From: a virus
Length of the DNA: 64,000 nucleotides
IMG/VR virus record: IMGVR_UViG_3300033571_028151
Location: 22,708-86,707 of that record
Reading direction: 5' to 3' (one strand)
Shown: positions 40,983 to 50,667 of the stretch, piece by piece
How the letters are laid out: every line of letters begins with the position of its first letter
Position numbering within the stretch: position 1 is the first letter of the stretch
Made by a program: the position numbers and the translations under genes
Notes under the pieces: model-generated
Databases searched by the model: none
Told to the model about the DNA's origin: nothing
The model's input: the letters and a program-made list of their open reading frames with translations, nothing else

Positions 40983-42362
40983 ATGCCCCGTTATGATTCT
41001 GAAAATCTTGCTGCCATCGACCCCGAGTTCCGCCGGCAGCACAATCTTGACAACGGTCCCCGCAAGAACAGCCCGTACACGTACGGCAAAAATGTTCTAA
41101 TCGCTGCGGGTAACGAACTCATGGCCAACGGCTTGTGCCTGCGGCTGATGCCCATGTACGAAGAGGGCAACGGCCAGCGCCAGTTTGTCAACTTCCGAGA
41201 GGGCGCTGACGACGTTGCTATCGGTGACTGGTGCCGTTTGCGGACCGTTGCGCACTGGGTCGGTAATCCCGGCGTGTGCGTAATTCTGACGGACGGGTCG
41301 CCAGAAATGGACCTGCGCGAGAATCCGTACAACTTGTTGTACAACGTCGCGTGGAAGAACAAGGAGACCCCGGGTATCGGCCGGCTCTACAGCGAACTGC
41401 TTCAGAAGCCGAAGGTCATGAAGTCGCACATCGGCTCGTTGACCAAGCCTGAGAAGATTCTGTTTGTTTCGGCCAGTATCGTCGGCACTGACGACCGCGG
41501 GCAGATTGTGTTGAGCCAATTCCTCGATGATCCGAAGAAGAACGCTCGCGTAATCGGCCTCAAGTTCAGCGCGCTCCAGTCGCTGTTCTCGATTCTGAAG
41601 GTTCGTGACCCGGATACTAACGAGTACCTGACCGGCGATATGCTGTCGTTCGATTCGGCTAAGTTGCTCACCATCCTGCCCGAGGCTTATCAGAGCAAGG
41701 AGCAGAAAGTGATGGGCATCGGCGCCGACGGCCCCGAGACGTTCTTCTGCCCGAAGTACGCTCGTGGCCCGAAGGACTCGCAGTACATCGTCGGCTACCC
41801 GCCGCCTGACCGGCGCAGCGCCTTCACCCACTTCGCGATTGTGCACGACACGTATAACGGCCAGCAGATTTCGCTGGAGCCGTATGCGGATCGTATTGCG
41901 GAGGAAGGTCAGTCGTGGGACCAGATGCTCAACGTGCTGTCGTACGAAGAGCAGGCTGAAAAGTTGGCCGGGGCTTTCCCGCGCGAGGCGCTTGAGTTCG
42001 CGTGGCGTGAGTATCCGCAGTATTTGCGGACGCTTGGTCGTAGTTCTTCGTCTTCTGCGCCGGCCGCTTCGGCGTCCGAGTTTATTGACGACGAGAACGA
42101 CGAGGCCGTACAGGCTTTCCAGCAGCGCCCAGCGGCTCCGAAGCCCGTGACGCCGCCGGCGCCCAAGGCGGCGGCGCCTGTGGCTCCGTGGGAGGCTGAG
42201 TCGCCCACGGGCGAGATCAGTCCAGAAGAGGCCGCCGGTGTCGGTGATCTGTTTTCTGGCGCCCCAGCCGAGGCTCCCGCGCAGGAGCCGGCGGGTGACA
42301 AGTTGAAGCCCGCTGACATTCTTGCGCGTGCTCGCGCTAAAGCGGCCAAGTTGAAGAAGTAG
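40983..42362 (+). CDS. Replication-associated protein, SSB candidate
   Basis: 459 residues from ATG 40983 after AGAAAGAGG. Alpha/beta core to about residue 350, then a long Ser/Ala/Pro-rich disordered tail with acidic patches and a basic end (LARARAKAAKLKK). It lies between polymerase and RecA-like genes with its own possible promoter and a strong downstream hairpin, as expected for an abundant ssDNA-binding or scaffold-like protein. No family motif is visible, so the SSB idea is inference. Confidence 0.6.
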   Translation: MPRYDSENLAAIDPEFRRQHNLDNGPRKNSPYTYGKNVLIAAGNELMANGLCLRLMPMYEEGNGQRQFVNFREGADDVAIGDWCRLRTVAHWVGNPGVCVILTDGSPEMDLRENPYNLLYNVAWKNKETPGIGRLYSELLQKPKVMKSHIGSLTKPEKILFVSASIVGTDDRGQIVLSQFLDDPKKNARVIGLKFSALQSLFSILKVRDPDTNEYLTGDMLSFDSAKLLTILPEAYQSKEQKVMGIGADGPETFFCPKYARGPKDSQYIVGYPPPDRRSAFTHFAIVHDTYNGQQISLEPYADRIAEEGQSWDQMLNVLSYEEQAEKLAGAFPREALEFAWREYPQYLRTLGRSSSSSAPAASASEFIDDENDEAVQAFQQRPAAPKPVTPPAPKAAAPVAPWEAESPTGEISPEEAAGVGDLFSGAPAEAPAQEPAGDKLKPADILARARAKAAKLKK

Positions 42363-42371
42363 TTTCTTTTG

Positions 42372-42422
42372 CCGTCACGGGGCCGAGGGCAGCGCGCGCT
42401 TTTCGCCCCGGCCTCGTGACGG
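42372..42422 (+). terminator. Long inverted-repeat terminator
   Basis: CCGTCACG (42372-42379) pairs with CGTGACGG (42415-42422), extended inwards by GGGCCG/CGGCC. The loop is 20-odd bases and T-rich sequence follows. It follows the SSB-candidate gene and is a likely terminator. Confidence 0.6.
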
Positions 42423-42466
42423 TTATTCGGTTGTTCTTACCCCCCTTCATAAAGGATTGCAGCGTT

Positions 42467-43468
42467 ATGGCCAAGTCCCGCTCCTCTGCGACCAAGACGG
42501 TCAAGAGTGCGAAGAATTTAAAACTTAAGCCCAAGATGATTGACGTCACGGGTCTTAAGAGTGTTTACATGTCGGCTGCGGACTGGATCAAGGTTCCGCC
42601 AAATCCAATTCAAAAATCAAATCGAGCGACGCGCCGCCGTACCGATCACTTGCGTACGTTCAATGATTCGCACGCTCGTGTCCACATGGCCGAGTATCCC
42701 GACGGCCGCCGGTGCAAATTAGACGGCCACGGCCGGTCACATGTTTGGGAGAACGGTCTGAGTGACTTTATCCCGCGGCGTGTGCAGGTCTTTATTGTGC
42801 CCGTTCGCAACGATGCCGAAGCGGAAAAACACTTCCGCTATTATGATAGTCTTGAGGCCAAAAAGAACGCGTCGGATAACGTACACGGCGCGCTCAAGCA
42901 CCACCGTGTTCCGACAAATTCTGCTTTGTTTCAAAGCAGCACCGGCATCGCCACACCGCTCGGTTACGCGTTTGAAATATTCAATGCTGCAACCAGCACT
43001 ACAACACACGTTGCCACCTCAAAGGCGACCGTGTATGACCACATCAGTGCGTTCAAGGAACAACTGGCCGCGCTCGACGATTTTGCGTACCGCTGCGGCA
43101 CTATTAAATCGCCGATGATTGCGGCGTTCGTGCTCGCACACATGAAGCACGGCGACAAAATAGTCCCGTTCTTCGAGCGAGTTTGCAAAAAGGCCGGCGT
43201 AAAGCGCGGCCGCAAGATGGACCCCGTTTTTGCTGTTGAAAAGATGCTCGCCGAGCGCCGCGGCACGGCTCGCGAGGAGCATCTTGAGTGCGTGGCGCAG
43301 ATTCTGGGCGCACTCGACACTTACATGCTCGGCCGGTTTGAACAGCCGGATTACGAGCCGAAAGTGAACATGCAGCGAATCATGTCCGTGGATTTGAGGC
43401 AATACCTGCTTGCCGAAAAGTCGAAGCGTACTGGTGCAGGCCGCGGCCGTAGTCGTATTATTCGCTGA
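42467..43468 (+). CDS. ParB/sulfiredoxin-like fold protein
   Basis: 333 residues from ATG 42467; a longer GTG form is unlikely because it would start inside the terminator. Residues about 75-150 (KLDGHGRSHVWENG, FIVPVRNDAEAEKHF, YDSLEAKKNAS) fit the pattern DGxxR...W.....P....vy.v of the ParB-like/Srx fold seen in many phage proteins. The basic C-terminus (KSKRTGAGRGRSRIIR) suggests DNA binding. Role unknown. Confidence 0.6.
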   Translation: MAKSRSSATKTVKSAKNLKLKPKMIDVTGLKSVYMSAADWIKVPPNPIQKSNRATRRRTDHLRTFNDSHARVHMAEYPDGRRCKLDGHGRSHVWENGLSDFIPRRVQVFIVPVRNDAEAEKHFRYYDSLEAKKNASDNVHGALKHHRVPTNSALFQSSTGIATPLGYAFEIFNAATSTTTHVATSKATVYDHISAFKEQLAALDDFAYRCGTIKSPMIAAFVLAHMKHGDKIVPFFERVCKKAGVKRGRKMDPVFAVEKMLAERRGTAREEHLECVAQILGALDTYMLGRFEQPDYEPKVNMQRIMSVDLRQYLLAEKSKRTGAGRGRSRIIR

Positions 43469-43475
43469 TCAATTA

Positions 43476-43514
43476 GCCCGGGCGGCAGTAATGTTGCTAC
43501 CGCCCGGGCATTTT
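43476..43514 (+). terminator. Intrinsic terminator
   Basis: GCCCGGGCGG (43476-43485) pairs perfectly with CCGCCCGGGC (43500-43509), a 10-bp stem followed by ATTTT. Ends the ParB-like gene transcript and separates it from the RecA-like gene. Confidence 0.8.
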
Positions 43515-43531
43515 AACTATAGGAAGAACAC

Positions 43532-44908
43532 ATGGGTCGTAAGAAAAAGAACGAAGATAATGATGTCAGCGTGTTCGACGTTAACGGCGAGCACCCTGTA
43601 ATCACCGAAGTCCTCAAAGCGAACGCCGAGGACAACGACCCGCTCATCGGGTTGCCGTTGCCGACTTTAGCCGCGCGTTATTTGCTGCAAGCCAATATCT
43701 TTCCGTTGTCGCGGTTTACGCAACTCCGTGGCGAGTTCAGCGCCGGCAAGTCGGCGTTGCTGTTGGAAATCATGCGGTGGTTCCACGTTTACGGTGGCGG
43801 TGCCATTCTTATCGACACCGAGAACAAGGGCAGCCCGACAATGCTGGCGGGCATGCTGGGGCATAACCCGCAGCACATCGCCCGCACCAAGGTCACGACT
43901 GCGGCCAGCGTGGAAGAGTGGCAGAGCAAGTACATGGGTTTCTGCAAGGCTATTCACTCGCAGATTGACGCGGCCAACGCCCCGGACCGGGTTATTCCTA
44001 TTTGTATCGGCGTCGACTCTATCTCTGCTGTCGAGGTAGATCGTCGCGTTGAAAAGGTGGCGGAAGAGGGTCATGCAGCCGCGGGCCATCCGTATTTGGC
44101 GCGCAACTTGTCGGATTTTATGCGCACGGCGTTAGTGCCCACTCTTCGGCACTACCCAATCGCACTTATTGCGACAAATCATCTCAAAGAAGAAATCAAC
44201 AGCATGGGCTTCGGTCCGCCGAAGAAGTACGCTCCGGGCGGCGCCAGCCTCGATTACTATCCGACGCTCATCATCGACATGCAAAAGGCGTCGCGTAACA
44301 ACATCGTGGCTGGCCGTGCCGAAGGACAGGCAGTACGGCTTATCGCGACCAAGAACAACCTTGGCGCGCCGGGCCGCAAACTGGTTGTCAATCTTATGTG
44401 GTACAACGACATCATTTCAGCAAAGGACGCTGAAGGAAATGAAAACTACAGAAATCAGCAGTATCACTACTGGGACTGGCATACGGCGTCTATCCGCCTG
44501 CTCATGGACTTGCAGGCGGCCGACAAGAAGCCGCAGCCGGGCATTGATCCGAAACTGCCAGCGTTGGTACGACAGGTTTGTGACTTGGAGTATAAACACG
44601 GCACTAAAAATGCAGACACGCCGCTCGTCTATTCCACGGCTCTCGGTATCTCGAAGCAGAGTGCGCTCTCCGAAGTTGAAGCCTCAGTGGCGCTCGAAGA
44701 AAACAAAAAGGTGCTCGGTGTTCTCCACGGATTGCTCGGCGTCAACGAGTACGTTATTTGTGACCCGGCTAAAAAGTATCGCGCTCAAGTTATGGAGCAG
44801 TTGAAGACGCAGCAGATGACAGACGTGCCCGAGTTGATGGCTGCGGCCAGCATGTCGGGCGACAGCATCATCCCAGAAGATTTCGATCCGCTTGGGCAGG
44901 TAGACTGA
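43532..44908 (+). CDS. RecA/UvsX-like recombinase
   Basis: 458 residues. Walker A GEFSAGKS (67-74), a Walker B-like strand CIGVDSISAV (about 156-165), ALIATNHL (about 211-218) and a RecA-type segment APGGASLDYYPTLII (about 234-248). It forms filaments on ssDNA for strand exchange. With SbcCD, UvsW-like helicase and RuvC-like resolvase it completes a recombination-dependent replication set. Separately transcribed after a terminator. Confidence 0.85.
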   Translation: MGRKKKNEDNDVSVFDVNGEHPVITEVLKANAEDNDPLIGLPLPTLAARYLLQANIFPLSRFTQLRGEFSAGKSALLLEIMRWFHVYGGGAILIDTENKGSPTMLAGMLGHNPQHIARTKVTTAASVEEWQSKYMGFCKAIHSQIDAANAPDRVIPICIGVDSISAVEVDRRVEKVAEEGHAAAGHPYLARNLSDFMRTALVPTLRHYPIALIATNHLKEEINSMGFGPPKKYAPGGASLDYYPTLIIDMQKASRNNIVAGRAEGQAVRLIATKNNLGAPGRKLVVNLMWYNDIISAKDAEGNENYRNQQYHYWDWHTASIRLLMDLQAADKKPQPGIDPKLPALVRQVCDLEYKHGTKNADTPLVYSTALGISKQSALSEVEASVALEENKKVLGVLHGLLGVNEYVICDPAKKYRAQVMEQLKTQQMTDVPELMAAASMSGDSIIPEDFDPLGQVD

Positions 44909-44932
44909 CGTTATTTACGAAAGGATTCGTCA

Positions 44933-45466
44933 GTGATTGTTATTGATTTAGAAACATGGGAATATGAGCGCGCGTCAGACGTAGGCATTCGGCGGTACAC
45001 GGCGAACTGGGGACGAGAAGACGCGCCGTGGTACCAAGACCCGACGCGGTTAGAAGACGACCGAACTGCGAGTGTCGCCGCAGCAATTAGTGAACTTGCT
45101 GTTGCTAAATATTTAAACAGGTATTGGCACGGCCACGTCTGGCACGCGTCAGAGCACTACAAATACGACATGTATCCTGACGTTGGAAACAACACTGAAG
45201 TCCGAAGAATTCGTGTGAGCGAAGGCGTGCCGATTCGCTATCATCAAAATTCTATTTCTGACTTAATCGTGTGGGCCGCGTTTCCGAGGCCACGCGAGTT
45301 TAGGCAGGTCGAGATTCTTGGCTGGGTACATCAAGAAATCGGGTGGCGCGACGGGGTGTACGCCGATTACGATAAAAAACGTTTAACTCGGTTGTTTTCA
45401 ATAGATAAACTCAACCCGCCGACGCAAAAAGTGACAAAATGTCTTCCCGCGGTATTGACATCATAG
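44933..45466 (+). CDS. Possible PD-(D/E)XK nuclease
   Basis: 177 residues from GTG 44933, with AAAGGA upstream. Residues about 48-62 (AAISELAVAKYLNRYW) and about 78-95 (YDMYPDVGNNTEVRRI) have the spacing of small phage restriction-fold nucleases, with E (SELA), D (PDV) and E-x-R. The catalytic Lys is replaced by Arg, so activity needs testing. Overlaps the next gene by 28 bases. Confidence 0.5.
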   Translation: MIVIDLETWEYERASDVGIRRYTANWGREDAPWYQDPTRLEDDRTASVAAAISELAVAKYLNRYWHGHVWHASEHYKYDMYPDVGNNTEVRRIRVSEGVPIRYHQNSISDLIVWAAFPRPREFRQVEILGWVHQEIGWRDGVYADYDKKRLTRLFSIDKLNPPTQKVTKCLPAVLTS

Positions 45467-45888
45467 TGCAATTAGAGGCGTCGGTTACTCAGTGTCGCGC
45501 ACTAGACCGATCTGAACTGCTTCGCGCAGCAGCCGCCGAAATTCGTCAATTACGCGAAGTGATTGCGGGCCTACGGGCTGAACTGGAGTTGTGGCAAACC
45601 ACGAGATACAACATGGCAGACATCGACATTGACGGGTTGCGGCTTGTCTGCACGTGCAGTGCCTGCCCGGAGCAGTACGACGTGTTTGATAAAAATAATG
45701 ATCAGGTTGGTTATCTGCGGTTGCGGCATGGCTATTTCCGGGCCGATGTTCCGGACTGCGGCGGCGAAACTGTCTACGAGTCTGAAACCAAAGGTGACGG
45801 GATATTCGACGATGACGAGCGGCTGTTCGAGTTGACCAAGGCTGTCAAGGCAATCAAAAAACACATCAAGAAAAATAAACGTGCGTGA
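45439..45888 (+). CDS. Hypothetical protein, coiled coil plus beta half
   Basis: 149 residues. The first 50 residues form a coiled-coil-like helix (LLRAAAAEIRQLREVIAG). The remainder has CTCSACPEQY (Cys cluster) and strands. An in-frame ATG at 45613 could start a shorter form. No family recognised. Confidence 0.55.
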   Translation: MSSRGIDIIVQLEASVTQCRALDRSELLRAAAAEIRQLREVIAGLRAELELWQTTRYNMADIDIDGLRLVCTCSACPEQYDVFDKNNDQVGYLRLRHGYFRADVPDCGGETVYESETKGDGIFDDDERLFELTKAVKAIKKHIKKNKRA

Positions 45889-46481
45889 TGGATCGCGATC
45901 AGTTCTTTAACAATTTGTTTGACGAAAACTCGCGGGCGCAGACCGATGGGTTTCAGCGGCAGTTATCGTACGAGAGCCGCATCGTCCGCCGCGTATTCAA
46001 CGAGTGCGGCGTCAAACCCAGAAGTTGGGGCCGGCTCGTCAACCTATGCCGAGACGCGACCGGGACGCACGAGATGAGTTGCGCGTGGTTCAACTCAGCG
46101 TTCCCCCAGTTCCCCGCGACGCTGTGCGGCAAGCGAATCGGTTATTGCGGTTATCGGCGCGACGACGCTGGAAATAAAGCCAGCCTGTCGCTGTATCAGT
46201 TAACGATTAGCGATTTGTTATCTACAAAAAACAACATCTTGATGCGCACGTTGTCAAAAGCCCTGCATGGTTTTGCAGTCAGCCTAGACCGCCCATTTGT
46301 GTTCGTTTTTCCGGTTGTCAGAAAGTTCTTCGTGGCGCATAATATGGACCTTCCCGTACGGCCAGCCACCGACGTCCCATGCGTACGCTGGACGTTCGGC
46401 GCGCCGGAAGGCGGCGTGATCCATGTTGAGCCGTCTGCGGCCTTCTTCGGGGGCATAGGCGGCGACTGGTTCGAAGAGTAG
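45888..46481 (+). CDS. Hypothetical protein
   Basis: 197 residues from ATG 45888; GTG 45885 is an alternative. Begins with an acidic helix. The rest is alpha/beta. No family recognised. It overlaps the previous stop by 1 base. Confidence 0.55.
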   Translation: MDRDQFFNNLFDENSRAQTDGFQRQLSYESRIVRRVFNECGVKPRSWGRLVNLCRDATGTHEMSCAWFNSAFPQFPATLCGKRIGYCGYRRDDAGNKASLSLYQLTISDLLSTKNNILMRTLSKALHGFAVSLDRPFVFVFPVVRKFFVAHNMDLPVRPATDVPCVRWTFGAPEGGVIHVEPSAAFFGGIGGDWFEE

Positions 46482-46493
46482 GAGGCTCGCGTC

Positions 46494-47633
46494 GTGGTTA
46501 GGCCGTCGGCACAGCAGTCGCGCAGCGTGTTTGCGCCTGTACCCGCGCTGGCGTTTAACGCAGCGCAGTTCGCCGATTGCCGCGACTTCCTCGCCAAGCG
46601 CAGCGCCGACACCGAGTCGATCCCGATTGTCGACGAGGCGCAGTTGTCCATGGCCGCCGACGGCCGGATTGCCGAGAACAACTACCGGTTCAACGCGATC
46701 GGGTTTTCGGCCGTGGCGAACGCCCTCGCCGCCGGGCTGAACAGCGTGTTCAACGAACTCGCCGGCGAGACGCGCGGCAAATACAGCGTTAGCCTCGACA
46801 ACGGCGACATCGCCACGGCCGTGGGCATCTACAACGCTGTGCTGCGGTCACGCTTTGAACTGCTTCGTGAGCGTACGCTGCTCGTCGATCACAACTCCAA
46901 GACAATCGAAGGTTTCCTTGGTCTTGACCACCGCCTGCTCGACAACGCTGTCTTTTTCAACATGGTGGCTGACGAGATTCAAGCCAAGCAACCTGCGGCA
47001 GAGTTTTACCGGGCTGAGTTGGTCGGCCGCGAGTTGCGCATTTACTACATCGACACAAATAGCAAGCGCAATGATATCTATACCGACCGGCGGCACATCT
47101 TTGCCGGTGGATGGTATTTCTCGAATCGCGAAGACAGCGGCTTCGCCATGCGGGCTGCGCTGTGCATCATGACCAAGTTCGGGCCGGCAATCGAGCATCG
47201 CCGGAAGGGCTTTCATATGCGGCACATCGGCGCCGACCTGCTAGGCCGCGCGGCGATCATGATTAGCAAGACGGTAACCCGAGAAATTGACATGGGCGTT
47301 GTAGCCAAAAACGTCAATAGGTTGATGGCTACGTCGTTGAATTTCTCGGATTCAAAAACCGTGCTGGACGCAGCCACAGCGAACTGGATCGACTACCTTG
47401 GGCGGTTCAAAGTTACACGGGATGATGCGCGGCAGATATGCAAAAACGCGGCTATGGTCGGCGCCGACATTGATCCGCGAAATCCAATTGACGTGTACAC
47501 GCGTGAAGTCATGAACTCGCGATCGCTGTACGACATGTTTTGTTCAATTCTGCGGTATTCCCGCAACCAGTATTACACGACACGAGACGCGTTACAGAGC
47601 GCTGCCATGAAGTTATTGATTCCAAACAGTTAA
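46494..47633 (+). CDS. Hypothetical protein, GTG start
   Basis: 379 residues from GTG 46494, preceded by AGGAGG. Largely helical, with motifs such as DRRHIFAGGWYFSNREDSGF. No family recognised. Length and position suggest a conserved phage protein. Confidence 0.55.
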   Translation: MVRPSAQQSRSVFAPVPALAFNAAQFADCRDFLAKRSADTESIPIVDEAQLSMAADGRIAENNYRFNAIGFSAVANALAAGLNSVFNELAGETRGKYSVSLDNGDIATAVGIYNAVLRSRFELLRERTLLVDHNSKTIEGFLGLDHRLLDNAVFFNMVADEIQAKQPAAEFYRAELVGRELRIYYIDTNSKRNDIYTDRRHIFAGGWYFSNREDSGFAMRAALCIMTKFGPAIEHRRKGFHMRHIGADLLGRAAIMISKTVTREIDMGVVAKNVNRLMATSLNFSDSKTVLDAATANWIDYLGRFKVTRDDARQICKNAAMVGADIDPRNPIDVYTREVMNSRSLYDMFCSILRYSRNQYYTTRDALQSAAMKLLIPNS

Positions 47634-47651
47634 CCATCACAGGAGGAAGTT

Positions 47652-48560
47652 ATGGGTCGCAAATCCAATGCGATGTCGATTATGCAGGCTGACTTTGTTC
47701 AAGGCGCTGAAGGCGCGGAGAACGTTGCTGACCGCCTGAATGAGCACACGCTGACAAACGAACTGCGCGACGTCGTCGCGGAGATCGATCAGATTTTCGG
47801 CGACGTACAGGTTGCGAGCCTGACGGCGTTTTGGCGGGTCGGCAAACTGATTACCGACGTCAAGAACGACCCCGAAACGTATTTGACCGACGAGCAGCGG
47901 GCGTCGCACATTGACGGCGCGTCGCTCATTATTTCAATCTTCGCGCCCGTCTACACCGCCGACCAGTTGCGTGGCGCCGTGAATTTTCACGAGCGGTACC
48001 CCAGCGAGCAGGAGATCACCCGCTTGCTGGCGTTACGTTGTCCGGAACGGCCGCGTTGGCGGATGACGGTGTCGCACGTCCAACTGCTGTCGCAGGTGGC
48101 CGACGAAGACCAGCGAAACGTGCTGGAGGGTAAGTGCGCAGAGGAAGCCCTGACAGCGCGCAATCTGGCGCTTGAACTTCAAGAGATTCGCGGCAAGAAG
48201 AAGAACAGCGGCCGTACGCATCAGGCGCCCAAGGGCCTGAAGCAGCAACTGCTCGATCTGATTAACCACCAGAAGCGGTTTATCGCCCGTTCCGAAAAAC
48301 TCTGGCTGGCGGAAGATACAGATAACATTTACGACGACGTGGCAAACGCGTCCCCCGAGCGCCTTGACGAAATCATCATTGGCCTGTTCGCTGAAATGCG
48401 GCAGAACTTTGACATGATGTCGGACATGGTGGCGGATCACATTGCCATGTGCAACAAGGTTCACGAGGAAGTTATCTCGCAATTGGACAGTGCCGACGAG
48501 GCGGATGACGAAGAAGAAGAGTCGACCACCCCCAAGCGCAAGTCCGATATTACACGATAG
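47652..48560 (+). CDS. DUF1016-N-like protein without nuclease half
   Basis: 302 residues from ATG 47652, with AGGAGG upstream. Residues about 50-180 (FWRVGKLITDV, LIISIFAPVYTADQLRGAVNF, VSHVQLLSQVADEDQRN) follow the plan of the DUF1016 N-terminal domain found in YhcG-type PD-(D/E)XK proteins. The nuclease half is missing and an acidic, Lys-rich tail follows. It could act as a DNA-binding or decoy form. Similarity is by eye. Confidence 0.5.
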   Translation: MGRKSNAMSIMQADFVQGAEGAENVADRLNEHTLTNELRDVVAEIDQIFGDVQVASLTAFWRVGKLITDVKNDPETYLTDEQRASHIDGASLIISIFAPVYTADQLRGAVNFHERYPSEQEITRLLALRCPERPRWRMTVSHVQLLSQVADEDQRNVLEGKCAEEALTARNLALELQEIRGKKKNSGRTHQAPKGLKQQLLDLINHQKRFIARSEKLWLAEDTDNIYDDVANASPERLDEIIIGLFAEMRQNFDMMSDMVADHIAMCNKVHEEVISQLDSADEADDEEEESTTPKRKSDITR

Positions 48561-48570
48561 AAAGGCACCA

Positions 48571-49119
48571 ATGCTTGCAATCCGCAATGTACCCGTAGTC
48601 GTCGAACCCGGCGTTCCAGCCATTGAAGCCGAGTTCGCCGTAATGGGGCCGCCCAAGAAACGGCGGTCTTTTCCGGTACAGTTGTTTCGCGTTGCGTTGG
48701 ACGGCGACAAGTTATCGAAACTGCCGTTTATTCCGGCAACAAAAATGCCCCATGTGTTTTCACTCACGCAAGACCCGGACGAATCTGTGACGCTCGTTGT
48801 ATACGACAATCACGGCCGGCTTGCGGTAATTTACATTCGTGACGAAACAGGCAAAGCATGGGAACGACGAGACGTTGCCGACGAGCACGCCGGAAAGACT
48901 GTCACGCAGTTTTCAGTTCGGTTTTCTTTTGGCTCTGAACGGTCTCGTGATGACTTTATGCTGGCCATCGATCGCGTGTTATCGCAGATGCACTCTGATG
49001 TGCCGCCTAACAAGAACGATGTGAATACGATATTTAAACTTTTGTCGCTCTCCCGCGTAGCCCCGGTAGTGCTGCCGGTTGCGGTAGCCAAGAACAGTCT
49101 CAAGCAGGTAAAGATATGA
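48571..49119 (+). CDS. Hypothetical protein
   Basis: 182 residues from ATG 48571 after AAAGGCACC. Mostly beta-strands, consistent with a compact beta domain. Overlaps the next gene by 4 bases. No family recognised. Confidence 0.6.
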   Translation: MLAIRNVPVVVEPGVPAIEAEFAVMGPPKKRRSFPVQLFRVALDGDKLSKLPFIPATKMPHVFSLTQDPDESVTLVVYDNHGRLAVIYIRDETGKAWERRDVADEHAGKTVTQFSVRFSFGSERSRDDFMLAIDRVLSQMHSDVPPNKNDVNTIFKLLSLSRVAPVVLPVAVAKNSLKQVKI

Positions 49120-49544
49120 AAGCCGCGATTGCCAAAAAGTGGGTCAAAGCCCTGCGGTCGAAGCGGTACAAGCAGGGCCGCGGGGCGTTGAAGGTAAAAA
49201 CAAAAACCGGCATTACCAAGCATTGTTGTTTGGGCGTGCTGTGCGATCTTTATCAGAAAGAACACGAACACAAAATTCGCGTTCGCGCGCGTAAAGCCGG
49301 CGCCGGCGAAAATGTTTCTGCCGGCCATACGATTTTTGGATTCGACGCACGAAATGTTTGGACGCCTGAAGAATACTCTTTGCCCGACCCCGTGCGGCGT
49401 TGGTCTGGGATGGAGTCAGATGATGGTTACTTTGGCCACGAAGTTGCCATCAAACAAGAAACCACGCTTATGGCGTTAAACGACAGCGGCACGTCGTTTG
49501 CGAAGATTGCTGCCGTGATTGAGGAACATTTTAAAGCCCTCTAA
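49116..49544 (+). CDS. Conserved phage hypothetical protein
   Basis: 142 residues. KKWVKALRSKRYKQGRGALK, CCLGVLCDLY, a middle with PDPVRRWSGM and the end LMALNDSGTSFAKIAAVIE recall a common phage family of unknown function with the same order of blocks. Cys-Cys near residue 37 may bind metal. Role unknown. Confidence 0.6.
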   Translation: MKAAIAKKWVKALRSKRYKQGRGALKVKTKTGITKHCCLGVLCDLYQKEHEHKIRVRARKAGAGENVSAGHTIFGFDARNVWTPEEYSLPDPVRRWSGMESDDGYFGHEVAIKQETTLMALNDSGTSFAKIAAVIEEHFKAL

Positions 49545-49559
49545 TCGAACGGATTCGAT

Positions 49560-50261
49560 ATGGCGGATGGAGCCGCTGACGTCTGTATCTGCGTGTTGTT
49601 TTACGGCGCAGAAGAACAACACTTCAAACTCGCGCAGCGGGTGCTGAATGACCCTATGCGTTGCCTAGCCAAGCGGAATATTGAATTCCGTTTTGGCTGC
49701 AACGCTGTGGGGCCAGACACGGCGTCATTTTTGCAGCGGCAGATTGCGGATCACTTTCACAGCACCGTCTTGTTCCATAGCGCGAACAACATCATGAAAT
49801 ACCCCATGATGCGTCAAATGTTTCACGAGCCGGCGATCAGGGCGCCGATTACAATGTGGTTTGATCACGACTCGTATCTGGAGCCGAAAGAGTGTACGGT
49901 TGAAGACTGGCTGGAACGCGTCATAAAAAGCGTCAATGGCTGCAACCTGATTGGGTCTGTCCAGAAGGCGAAACTACCGGATGCGCAACTGGCGTGGGCG
50001 TCGCAGCAAACGTGGTTCAACCCTGAGCAGGACAACACTTACTTGCCATACGTCATCAGCGGTTGGTGGGCGATTAAGACAGAGTTGCTGCGTCGCTTTG
50101 ACTTTCCGTCTCCAGACTTCCAGCAGAAGAACGGCGACCGTATTCTCGGGGCAGCCCTAAAGCATCAAAACATTCCTCTGTGTCATTTCCGCGACGGTGT
50201 GCGAATCAACGTTAACGACAGCGGCGTCGAGGCTGTTGTAGCCCGGACAATTGAACTATGA
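49560..50261 (+). CDS. GT-A fold glycosyltransferase-like protein
   Basis: 233 residues. A GT-A pattern: a Rossmann-like start (CICVLFYGAEEQHF), then a DxD-like metal site FDHDSYLEP (D102, D104). It would transfer a sugar to phage DNA, a virion protein or a host surface component. Its acceptor is unknown. It may act with the second glycosyltransferase near 59 kb. Confidence 0.6.
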   Translation: MADGAADVCICVLFYGAEEQHFKLAQRVLNDPMRCLAKRNIEFRFGCNAVGPDTASFLQRQIADHFHSTVLFHSANNIMKYPMMRQMFHEPAIRAPITMWFDHDSYLEPKECTVEDWLERVIKSVNGCNLIGSVQKAKLPDAQLAWASQQTWFNPEQDNTYLPYVISGWWAIKTELLRRFDFPSPDFQQKNGDRILGAALKHQNIPLCHFRDGVRINVNDSGVEAVVARTIEL

Positions 50262-50665
50262 AAATTGTTGTATCGCGTTTAGATATGAAAGCCACGCGAG
50301 AGAACTGGCCGTCTGATAAGCCGTTCTCGCCCGCGCTTATTCACGCAAAACAACCCGGGCTGCCAGAAGACTGGTTTGTTATTGATGCTCGCGTAGACGC
50401 TGCCTCTCCGCCGAGCATTGCCTTGACTACCAACGATCAGTATTTACGGATACCGGTATTTGAGTACCTGCTAAGCCCCAAAGCAGACCTCGCGTTTGCC
50501 GCTGTCATTCAAATCGGTATCGCCTGCGTTGGGTATGTGGCGAAACCGGTTAGAACGTTGCACGTGGTCACTGGAAACCCTGTTGACTTAATTTACGGAG
50601 ACGATATAAATACGGCAGTAGGACTTCGCTACTGGTTTGGATTCGCCATCGCTACGGAGAGATAA
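50258..50665 (+). CDS. Hypothetical beta-rich protein
   Basis: 135 residues, overlapping the glycosyltransferase by 4 bases. Beta-rich (ADLAFAAVIQIGIACVGYVA) with a central hydrophobic strand. No family recognised. Confidence 0.55.
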   Translation: MKIVVSRLDMKATRENWPSDKPFSPALIHAKQPGLPEDWFVIDARVDAASPPSIALTTNDQYLRIPVFEYLLSPKADLAFAAVIQIGIACVGYVAKPVRTLHVVTGNPVDLIYGDDINTAVGLRYWFGFAIATER

Positions 50666-50667
50666 AC

